NCBI GenBank assembly: GCA_023410715.1
Contig: JAEYPN010000009.1
Coordinates: 1-5,751, forward strand
DNA length: 5,751 nt
Reading direction: 5' to 3'
Origin: Bacillota bacterium
GTDB lineage: Bacteria; Bacillota_I; Bacilli_A; Izemoplasmatales; UBA1188
Shown here: one piece after another, positions 1-5,623 of the stretch
Position numbering within the stretch: the stretch's first letter is position 1
How the letters are laid out: every line of letters begins with the position of its first letter
The notes under the pieces: model-generated
What the model was told of the DNA's origin: nothing
The model's database searches: none
Seen by the model: the letters and a program-made list of their open reading frames with translations, nothing else
Made by a program: the position numbers and the translations under genes

Positions 1-799
1 TAGATAGATGATCGAATCGCTTCAGGATAATCAAAGAACGTTAATAAGTATTTATTTCCACTTAATGAGTCAATAACTTTTGGATAAGTCTTACCCCATT
101 TTGAAATAAAGTCATTTAATAATTTTATTGCATCAGCTTTATTATTTTGTTTTCTGATTGTCTTGAAATCATCAAGAATAGCTGTTTGATCGCTTACTAT
201 AACTTTCCAAGCAATATTACGCATTAGATGAACTAAACATCTTTGAATATCAGTTTTTGATATACAGAAAGAATAGTATCTTCAATACCTTTTAGTCCAT
301 CTGTAATGAATAATAAGGGCTTCGTTAAACCTCTGGATTTAAGATCAAGTAAAAGTGTTTTAGAGGCTGAAATGGCCTCATTTGGGTTTGTTACATAACC
401 AAGAAGTTCTTTTGAACCATCAGTTTTTATTCCTAAAGCGATATGAACATCTTCTTTGGAAACTGTATCTCTTCTTAACGGAATATAAGTCGCATCAAGA
501 TATATTACTGCGAATTCACTTTCTAACTGTTTTTGTTTAAAATTATCAACATTGGCTATAACCTGTTCTGTAATATTAAATATTGTGCCTTTACTATATT
601 TCTTATCATAAAGAGATTCAAACTCTAAATTTCGATTTCTAGGAATAACTAGATTTAATACACCATAACTAGTATTAAGTTCTCTTTCATAAGAATTATT
701 TCTTGAATTTGTCTTACTTAGTCCACTTTGTTCATATTTTTGATAGTTGAGTAATTTTGATAGTTCGATTTTAAGTAGGTCATTGACAGCTCTATTATA
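1..799 (-). pseudogene. IS256-family transposase, truncated and frameshifted
   Basis: This is a remnant of the DDE transposase that cuts and pastes IS256-type elements. Reading leftwards from a stop at 800-802, the frame gives NDLLKIELSKLLNYQKYEQS, NSRNNSYEREL, VIPRNRNLEFE, then YLDATYIPLRRDTVSKEDVH and FITDGLKGIEDT. These are the family's N-terminal helices, its VPRxRNGEFE-like block and the regions carrying the first two catalytic aspartates (LDA and TDG). Three lesions are visible. There is no start codon and about 25 N-terminal residues are missing compared with typical members. Near 583-587, YSKG runs straight into NITEQV, skipping roughly 30 residues that normally lie between. One base is missing near 258-259, so the frame changes: TVYP-type spacing is lost and the protein resumes one frame over as TDIQRCLVHLMRNIAWKV through YPEAIRSSI at the window edge. 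The catalytic glutamate would lie beyond base 1. The gene is almost certainly inactive. Confidence 0.88.
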
Positions 800-802
800 C
801 TA

Positions 803-822
803 AAGGTTGATTCCTTTTTTTA
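803..822. repeat. Short hairpin with T-run inside the IS256 end
   Basis: The plus strand reads AAAGG, a six-base loop, CCTTT, then more Ts. The five-base stem next to a T-run resembles a weak terminator for plus-strand transcripts entering the element, or a structural motif at the IS end. The stem is too short to call a real terminator. No stability calculation was possible. Confidence 0.25.
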
Positions 823-829
823 TATTTTA

Positions 830-854
830 TTTACACAAAATATTTTACACTATG
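830..854 (-). repeat. Presumed terminal inverted repeat of the IS256-family element
   Basis: The segment TTTACACAAAATATTTTACA followed by CTATG marks the last sequence with IS256 character on this side. Beyond it, the sequence loses any link to the element. The partner repeat is outside the window, so the assignment rests on position upstream of the transposase remnant and on resemblance to ends known from this family. Confidence 0.6.
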
Positions 855-868
855 TTTTTATTTTATCA

Positions 869-1108
869 CTAACACATAAAAGTTATTTCAAAACAGTTTT
901 TAGCATTTGATTTATTTGTAATCTTTTTCTTTACATAAATATATCTTATCCCTTCAACAGTATCAATTGTATCTAGAATTGCTACTAAGTGATAATAAAT
1001 AAAAAAAATCAAATTATTATTTAACTTTGTATCCCTTTTAAAATTATATTTAACCTCATAAATTATAAAAGGCTCATCAGCTTTTACCCATGAAATTTGG
1101 CCCAACAA
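869..1108 (-). CDS. Doubtful 79-codon frame, possible protein fragment
   Basis: The 328 bases between the IS256 end and the ABC ATPase stop hold no confident gene, only this frame. It would start at a TTG with no recognisable ribosome binding site and end at TAG, 15 bases from the IS end. Its composition looks protein-like rather than random: PFIIYEVKYNF, then LVAILDTIDTVEGIRYIYV. The pattern (a strand ending in an aromatic-rich Y-x-V-x-Y, a helix with AILDxID, then IRYIYV) recalls, by eye only, DUF4825-type extracellular domains found in BlaR1-like sensors. There is no signal peptide or membrane segment, so if genuine it is probably a fragment whose 5' part is lost. It follows the ATPase by 74 bases on the same strand and could be cotranscribed. 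It may equally be a chance frame. Confidence 0.3.
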   Translation of the reverse strand: MLGQISWVKADEPFIIYEVKYNFKRDTKLNNNLIFFIYYHLVAILDTIDTVEGIRYIYVKKKITNKSNAKNCFEITFMC

Positions 1109-1182
1109 CTTTATATTTCTTTATAACTTCTAGATTTTGTAAAATGATATTATTTTATTAATAATTTAATATTTTCACAACA

Positions 1183-1836
1183 CTATTTAATTTTCAAAAC
1201 TTTTCCACCCTTTATTTCATAAACAATTGGGCACATTAAACCTATATAATCATTGTGCGTAACTAAAATTATAGTTTTTCCTTCATCATTTAATTCTTTA
1301 AGTATTTGAAATATCTCTAATGACATTTTTTTATCTAAATTACCAGTAGGTTCATCACAGACTAAAACTAAAGGATCATTAATAATTGCTCTTGCAATAG
1401 ATACACGCTGTTTTTCTCCACCTGATAAATTTTTTACCAAATGGTCTCTCAATTTAATAATATTTAATCTCTCTAATAGGCCATCAATATATCCTTGATA
1501 ATTTTGATTATGATTAAAATATAGAAGTGGCAATTCCACATTTTCATAAACAGTTAAATTTGGTAATAAGCAATAATCTTGGAATACAAACCCAATTTTT
1601 TTATTTCTTATAACTGCTTTTTTTTTGTTAGGTATATTTTTAACATCAATACCTTCAAAGAAATATTCTCCATCTGACAACTTATCTAAAAAACCTATTA
1701 TATTAAGCAGTGTCGATTTCCCAACACCTGACTCTCCCATAATTGCCACAAAATGTCCATGCTTTACTTCTATATTAATTTTATCTAAAACAATATTATT
1801 ACCATATGTTTTTAATCCATTTTTTATATGTATCAT
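1183..1836 (-). CDS. ABC transporter ATP-binding protein, MacB/LolD/FtsE type
   Basis: This is the cytoplasmic ATPase subunit that powers the adjacent FtsX-type permease. At 217 residues it has the usual length for a stand-alone LolD/MacB-class nucleotide-binding domain. All catalytic motifs are intact: Walker A GESGVGKST at residues 34-42, Q-loop glutamine 86 in VFQDYCLLPNLTVYENVELP, signature LSGGEKQR at 137-144, Walker B VLVCDE at 157-162, D-loop GNLD at 165-168 and switch histidine 194 in VTHND. The LLPNLTVYENVELPL segment after the Q-loop is typical of the macrolide/lipoprotein-exporter (type VII ABC) subfamily. The ATG lies eight bases after the permease TAG, with a weak AGTAGG ribosome site overlapping that stop, suggesting translational coupling. 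It is the last gene of the operon. Its substrate cannot be deduced from sequence, but the neighbours suggest a secreted or membrane-active polypeptide. Confidence 0.95.
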   Translation of the reverse strand: MIHIKNGLKTYGNNIVLDKINIEVKHGHFVAIMGESGVGKSTLLNIIGFLDKLSDGEYFFEGIDVKNIPNKKKAVIRNKKIGFVFQDYCLLPNLTVYENVELPLLYFNHNQNYQGYIDGLLERLNIIKLRDHLVKNLSGGEKQRVSIARAIINDPLVLVCDEPTGNLDKKMSLEIFQILKELNDEGKTIILVTHNDYIGLMCPIVYEIKGGKVLKIK

Positions 1837-1844
1837 AACATTAC

Positions 1845-3029
1845 CTACTCAAATTTAAGTGCGTTTGTAATTTCTAAATTACTTGCAGCTTTTGCTGGAA
1901 AAAAACTAAATATTGATGAAATACTAATGAGCAAAAAAGAAGTTTTGATCATATCTAAAAAATTTACTACAAAATTTATTTTCATTAGTTTTAAGACACT
2001 CAAAGAACATAATATTGAAAGGCCAAAACCAACTAATATACCCAATATCGACAATATCAATGCTTCAAATAAAAATTGAAGTAAAATCTGTTGATTACTT
2101 GCACCAACTGCCTTACGAATTCCAATCTCTCTTATTCGTTCTTTAACATTAAAAAACATAGTATTCATGAGAGAAAATCCTGAAATAATAAACGAAACTA
2201 TAGTAAAAGAATTGATAAGAGTAAACATTAATTTATATGTCTTTGACATACTATCAACCACTTTTTCCCTGGTAATAATTGAATCAAGAATCATATCTTG
2301 ACTCCTAATAGTGAAAATTTTTTTGGTAATATAGTCTTCACTGAGTGTATTTTTTTCCTTTAGTACAATTTGTTTATTTATGTAATCCATTTGAAAGTTT
2401 TTTTTATACGTTGAAACAGGCATAAAAATAACTAAATTGTCAAATCCACTATCCTCATAGAGATATAGTTCATTAATAGTTTTACTTACGCCAATAATTG
2501 TATATATTTCCCCATGTATATTTAATGGTTTACCAACTGGGTTAGCTTTTTTAAATATTCTATACGAAGATTTTTCATCTATAATAATCACATTATCACC
2601 ATTTATATCATTTAATCTAGTCCAAGATGCACCTTTAATTATACTGTTATCAAATATATTTAAATCATGGGTAAATATATTTGGTAAACCAATATCGAAC
2701 AATTCATTTGTTGTTAAATACATTTGTACTCTATATGGCTGACGCAATGATTGATTTTCAAAGGAATAATCTATATACTGTAATGTGACTGGTGCTGTTT
2801 TTTCAAATGACTTATCAATTTGATTATACACGGAATTATCAAAATCGCCTATGATATAGGCTTTATTATCATGAAAATATTCGTATTTATGAAATAAATT
2901 ACTAATAATTGAGCTTTTAAGTATAGATAATGTAAATAGAAGCATTGCACTTATTAAAATACCAATAATAGTTAATAAAAATCTAGTTTTAGAACTAACT
3001 ATGTTTTTAAAGATTTTTTTGATCTTCAT
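1845..3029 (-). CDS. MacB-like ABC transporter permease (FtsX family)
   Basis: This is the membrane subunit of a mechanotransmission-type ABC transporter, 394 residues, with the classic four-helix layout. Helix one is at about 17-37. A large extracellular MacB-type domain follows at about 45-265 and includes VGKPLNIHGEIYTIIGV at 165-181, a hallmark of this domain. Helices two to four lie at about 268-291, 319-345 and 360-379. The cytoplasmic coupling motif KERIREIGIRKAVGA (296-310) and the C-terminal FPAKAASNLEITNALK (377-392) are strongly conserved in MacB/FtsX permeases. The protein is of normal length and looks intact. The ATG is preceded by GAGG eight bases upstream. It follows the adaptor by 42 bases and precedes the ATPase by eight. 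Proteins of this class do not form a channel for substrate crossing the membrane; they drive conformational work on substrates outside the membrane together with an adaptor. Confidence 0.94.
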   Translation of the reverse strand: MKIKKIFKNIVSSKTRFLLTIIGILISAMLLFTLSILKSSIISNLFHKYEYFHDNKAYIIGDFDNSVYNQIDKSFEKTAPVTLQYIDYSFENQSLRQPYRVQMYLTTNELFDIGLPNIFTHDLNIFDNSIIKGASWTRLNDINGDNVIIIDEKSSYRIFKKANPVGKPLNIHGEIYTIIGVSKTINELYLYEDSGFDNLVIFMPVSTYKKNFQMDYINKQIVLKEKNTLSEDYITKKIFTIRSQDMILDSIITREKVVDSMSKTYKLMFTLINSFTIVSFIISGFSLMNTMFFNVKERIREIGIRKAVGASNQQILLQFLFEALILSILGILVGFGLSILCSLSVLKLMKINFVVNFLDMIKTSFLLISISSIFSFFPAKAASNLEITNALKFE

Positions 3030-3071
3030 TTCTATAACCTCATATATTTAATATTTTATCATTTTATGTAT

Positions 3072-3887
3072 TTACTTCAATATGACTATGTCACCTTCTT
3101 GCAAACCACTAATAATTTGATATTTACCTTGATAATATACACCTAAGATTATGTCTCTTTCTATTATTTGATTGTTATTAATTGTAAAAACAGTTCCTAT
3201 TAATTTTTCGTTGTTATAAACATATGCTAAATACAATTCTGGAATAATTAGAACACCTTTTAAATCCCCAATATAAAAATTCGCTGTTATCGGAGTATTA
3301 ATTAAAAGAAGATTTTTTTTATTATTCTTAATTTCTATATCCACAGCTAATAAAATTTCATTATCAATTACTGTATATTTATAGTCCATCCATGTTATTA
3401 CAGCAGCGTATTTTATTAATGGATTATTAAAATAAACATCAATTTTTGTACTTAAGTTAATGTGAAATGACTCTTCTATAGGAATGAATAAACGTGCTCT
3501 CATACTATCCATATGCACTAGTGTAATCACAATGTCTTCGTCATTTTCTTTAATACTTTCAACATAACCATATGTTTCACTTTTTATTTCTACTTCGCCT
3601 AATGTATATATCACAGTATTTTCATCATAAAAATTATTACTCTTAACATTAATTGAATAATATTCACTTTTTTTAATAATATATACCGTTTTATTAAATG
3701 CCTCAATATTTCCCCTAGAAGTTATAATTTGAACTAAATCATCACGCTCAATAGTATACTCTACATATTCAGCTTTTTTATTTTCTTCATCATCTTTTTT
3801 AGATTGTAAAACAGCATAGATTATTAATGCTAGTATAATAATGATTCCAATAATTAATAACACAAAAATAACTTGTTTTTTCTTCAT
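3072..3887 (-). CDS. HlyD/MacA-like membrane fusion (adaptor) protein, hairpin-less
   Basis: This is the extracytoplasmic adaptor of the MacAB-like transporter, 271 residues. A short basic start (MKKKQ) is followed by one membrane anchor at about 6-27 and an extracellular part. SRGNIEAFNKTVYI (57-70) is the first barrel strand typical of MacA/HlyD proteins. Residues 77-112 resemble a lipoyl-like domain (VKSNNFYDENTVIYTL, then IKSETYGYVESI). The C-terminal IIERDIILGVYYQGKYQIIS followed by GLQEGDIVIL is the usual membrane-proximal domain. The two lipoyl halves are contiguous, with no room for the coiled-coil alpha-hairpin that reaches an outer-membrane channel in Gram-negatives. This fits a monoderm cell and the small size. 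I chose the ATG at 3887 because AAGGAGG lies just upstream. The longer frame from 3923 would overlap the previous gene and has no such site. The gap to the upstream stop is 16 bases. Confidence 0.88.
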   Translation of the reverse strand: MKKKQVIFVLLIIGIIIILALIIYAVLQSKKDDEENKKAEYVEYTIERDDLVQIITSRGNIEAFNKTVYIIKKSEYYSINVKSNNFYDENTVIYTLGEVEIKSETYGYVESIKENDEDIVITLVHMDSMRARLFIPIEESFHINLSTKIDVYFNNPLIKYAAVITWMDYKYTVIDNEILLAVDIEIKNNKKNLLLINTPITANFYIGDLKGVLIIPELYLAYVYNNEKLIGTVFTINNNQIIERDIILGVYYQGKYQIISGLQEGDIVILK

Positions 3888-3892
3888 ATATG

Positions 3893-3899
3893 CCTCCTT
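3893..3899 (-). promoter_or_regulatory. Ribosome binding site deciding the adaptor start
   Basis: AAGGAGG on the minus strand sits five bases before the ATG at 3885-3887. It decides against the in-frame start 36 bases further upstream, which lies inside the preceding gene. Confidence 0.85.
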
Positions 3900-3903
3900 A
3901 TTA

Positions 3904-4725
3904 TTAATTGACCCTGTTATCAATTAAATAATTTAAATCCAAATGTCCATTATATGCAGCAGGCAAAAGTTGATTATATGATATATTTTTATGCGTATAA
4001 TAGATTTGAGGTGTTATTGTATATAGTGAATATCCATCCAATAATTTAAATTTTAATGTGATTCTTGTAACTTGACCTGGAGCAATGTTAATCTTATCAA
4101 CTTTTTGATTATCTTGGTAAAACTCCGTCAGGCTAATCTCACTATTCATAAAACCAATTTGTTCTATAATAAAATCATCCATTGTATTGTTTCCCAAAAA
4201 AATCACATATGTGTCAGAAGGTAAAGTTATTGCATTATACGTTTGAAAAAAAATTGGGCCATTCATGATATTTTTATTAGAAAATTCTTCACTATCTAAA
4301 ATTTCAATCACTCGATTACCAATAAAAAACTCATATGATTTTTCAAATAAATTGAAACTAAGCTTGGTAATTTCATAGATTTTTGATTCTGTCATAATCA
4401 AATTGAAATTAAATGTATATAAATATTGATTATTATGTTCTAAAATGGATATTTTACTTATATTAATATTTTCACCATTTAATTCAAAAAAATCTATATT
4501 TTTAATTTCATCAGTTTTAAATTTTAAATTTGATAAAATCATTATATTTATTGACGGAGTATTTTCTCCATTTTTCATCTCCGCAACATAATAAAAGTTT
4601 TCCTGTAAAACCCTTATTGATAATTCCTTAGTTCTCTTACTGAATAGAATAAAAAATATAATAATTAAAATTATCAATATAATAACGATTGCGCTAATAA
4701 TATATAACTTCGCCTTCTTAGACAT
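3904..4725 (-). CDS. Membrane-anchored extracellular protein of unknown family
   Basis: I do not recognise this 273-residue protein. It has a short basic N-terminus (MSKKAK), one very hydrophobic helix at about 8-28 (dominated by Ile) and SKRTK after it, so by the positive-inside rule it could be an uncleaved signal anchor. No AxA cleavage site or lipobox cysteine is evident, and I see no cysteine anywhere. Residues 35-273 are predicted beta-rich, with repeated Asn/Ile/Tyr strands and APGQVTRITLKFKLLDGYSL near 215-234, a pattern like an Ig-type sandwich edge (PG, then alternating hydrophobics). The ATG has an excellent AGGAGGAA site upstream. It lies between the secreted protein (50 bases) and the adaptor (16 bases), so it is likely an accessory or immunity-type partner acting on the cell surface. 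That role is inference from position only. Confidence 0.85.
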   Translation of the reverse strand: MSKKAKLYIISAIVIILIILIIIFFILFSKRTKELSIRVLQENFYYVAEMKNGENTPSINIMILSNLKFKTDEIKNIDFFELNGENINISKISILEHNNQYLYTFNFNLIMTESKIYEITKLSFNLFEKSYEFFIGNRVIEILDSEEFSNKNIMNGPIFFQTYNAITLPSDTYVIFLGNNTMDDFIIEQIGFMNSEISLTEFYQDNQKVDKINIAPGQVTRITLKFKLLDGYSLYTITPQIYYTHKNISYNQLLPAAYNGHLDLNYLIDNRVN

Positions 4726-4729
4726 ATGC

Positions 4730-4737
4730 TTCCTCCT
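4730..4737 (-). promoter_or_regulatory. Strong ribosome binding site of the anchored protein gene
   Basis: AGGAGGAA on the minus strand lies four bases before the ATG at 4723-4725 (GGAGG core about six bases away). Together with the adaptor's AAGGAGG it shows the host uses strong Shine-Dalgarno sites. This makes the lack of one before the first gene of the operon notable. Confidence 0.85.
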
Positions 4738-4775
4738 AATTATTAGTGTTCATAAAACTAGTAATATTAATTAAT

Positions 4776-5510
4776 TTATTTTAGATTAGAGTTTAAATAG
4801 TTTAATGCAGATGGATCATTGAAATCAAAATACTGTTGTCTATCAACAAATATTGGCTGAATTGCCCACCAACTATCACTAGATGACCATGGTGTTACAA
4901 CATAACCATCTTCACTCCAAGTACTAGCCCAAACTACATAGTATCTGCCATGCTCTATTACGAGCCTTTGAATCCTTCCATCCACCACAATACCTAAAAA
5001 CTGTTTTACACCAGGAATAGTTTGAATTTGATATTTTACAGAAGTAGAATTACTTTGACTACTAGTCTGTGAATAAGAAACATTTACCGATGCTTTAAGT
5101 ACCTTTTTAAAAGCTACCTCAGCAGACCCACCAATCGATAATGTTGCTGAATATCCTACAGTAAAACTTTCTGTTACTTCATAAAAGTTAGTTGAAACTA
5201 TTGCTGGGCTTGTTAAACGCTGTTGAACAAAAGGAGCAAGATTTTCATATCTATCATATATTTTATATCTATCATAACCATGAAGTCCACCATTAAAAAA
5301 GCCAGAATACTGTTCAGTTTTATATGAGGATTTATTGTGATCAGAAACTGACTTGTAATTATAAATTGATTGATAAGGTCCTGCTTCGCCATAAGTTAAT
5401 CCATCATTATATGCATATGTACTGTTTGAAGCAGAAAGAATAACAATGACAAATAATAAGGCTATAATTATAAATATTTTTGAAGTTTTTATACTAATTT
5501 TTTCTTTTAT
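4776..5510 (-). CDS. Secreted beta-rich protein, possible membrane-active effector; no canonical start codon
   Basis: The open frame runs from a TGA at 5520-5522 to TAA at 4776 and contains no ATG, GTG or TTG before its signal peptide. I provisionally start at an ATA (5508-5510) sitting where ATG would be expected, giving 244 residues. Residues 1-33 form a textbook Sec signal: IKEKISIKTSK, a hydrophobic core at 12-25, and cleavage likely after STYA. The mature part (34-244) has no cysteine. Its N-terminal third is Tyr/Gly-rich with YDRYKIYDRYEN at 79-90. Residues 113-165 alternate small polar and hydrophobic residues (TESFTVGYSATLSIGGSAE, then VNVSYSQTSSQSNSTSVKYQ). IPGVKQFLGIVVDGRI at 165-180 follows, and the C-terminus is Trp-rich (W194, 198, 208, 214, 215). 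The alternating stretch followed by a P-G turn resembles aerolysin/ETX-MTX2-type beta-hairpin regions, but I cannot assign a family. A GTG at 4986-4988 is an internal codon, not the true start. The gene may be real with an unusual start, or a pseudogene. Confidence 0.7.
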   Translation of the reverse strand: MKEKISIKTSKIFIIIALLFVIVILSASNSTYAYNDGLTYGEAGPYQSIYNYKSVSDHNKSSYKTEQYSGFFNGGLHGYDRYKIYDRYENLAPFVQQRLTSPAIVSTNFYEVTESFTVGYSATLSIGGSAEVAFKKVLKASVNVSYSQTSSQSNSTSVKYQIQTIPGVKQFLGIVVDGRIQRLVIEHGRYYVVWASTWSEDGYVVTPWSSSDSWWAIQPIFVDRQQYFDFNDPSALNYLNSNLK

Positions 5511-5525
5511 CTCGTAATATCAAAA

Positions 5526-5549
5526 TGAAGATAATACTAATAATCTTCA
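5526..5549. repeat. Inverted repeat TGAAGAT-N10-ATCTTCA, possible operator
   Basis: Two perfect 7-base arms (5526-5532 and 5543-5549) are separated by ten bases and centred 17 bases apart. The repeat overlaps the candidate -10 box and most of the spacer of the promoter for the operon. The spacing would suit a dimeric regulator, but it could also be chance in such A+T-rich DNA. No regulator gene is in the window. Confidence 0.35.
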
Positions 5550-5558
5550 AAAGGACAA
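5531..5558 (-). promoter_or_regulatory. Candidate sigma-A promoter of the five-gene operon
   Basis: On the minus strand, TTGTCC (5553-5558, four of six matches to the -35 consensus) and TATTAT (5531-5536, five of six to the -10) are separated by 16 bases. Transcription would begin about 12-17 bases before the ATA codon at 5510, leaving a very short leader and no Shine-Dalgarno site. It is the best-placed promoter upstream of the operon, but A+T-rich DNA gives many such matches. The remaining 5559-5623 stretch shows nothing else recognisable. Confidence 0.4.
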
Positions 5559-5623
5559 AATCTAGTTTTAATTTTAGACTTGTATTTTTTTTACAAACAT
5601 ATTTAAATTTAAATAAGTCTTAA

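Larger units (their letters stand above)
1..854 (-). mobile_element. IS256-family insertion sequence, partial and degenerate
   Basis: This is the transposase-upstream end of an IS256-family (mutator-type) element that runs off the left edge of the window. The family is shown by the encoded protein (see the transposase pseudogene). The terminal region at about 830-852 reads outward as TTTACACAAAATATTTTACA, a pattern I associate with ends of this family, so the element probably stops at about 852-854. Just inside, 803-818 is a small imperfect hairpin (AAAGG, six bases, CCTTT). The plus-strand sequence 794-799 is the complement of a perfect TATAAT, which may be the old transposase -10 box. The other end is outside the window, so the target duplication and exact boundary cannot be confirmed. 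Confidence 0.85.

Noticed and set aside
1140..1175. A/T-only inverted repeat after the ATPase gene as a terminator
   Set aside because: ATTATT and AATAAT arms around a five-base loop contain no G/C pairs and no clean T-run at the right place. Such matches are expected by chance here, so I see no convincing terminator at the operon end.
1625..2079. Two plus-strand open frames at 1625-1858 and 1828-2079
   Set aside because: They lie antisense to the ATPase and permease, which have full conserved motifs, and have no protein-family signal of their own. They are chance frames opposite real genes.
3888..3923. Twelve-residue N-terminal extension of the adaptor (start at 3923)
   Set aside because: It overlaps the end of the preceding gene and lacks a ribosome site. 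AAGGAGG sits directly before the ATG at 3887, which gives a normal MKKK signal-anchor start.
4776..4988. A 70-residue small protein starting at GTG 4986-4988
   Set aside because: The frame is open and protein-like for more than 170 further codons upstream, ending in a signal peptide. The GTG is an internal Val codon with no ribosome site. The small protein is the C-terminus of the secreted protein.
4776..5510. Lactococcin 972-type bacteriocin or lantibiotic precursor
   Set aside because: The mature protein is about three times longer than lactococcin 972 and lacks its Tyr/His-rich motif. It has no cysteine for lanthionine rings, no double-glycine leader and no modification enzymes nearby.
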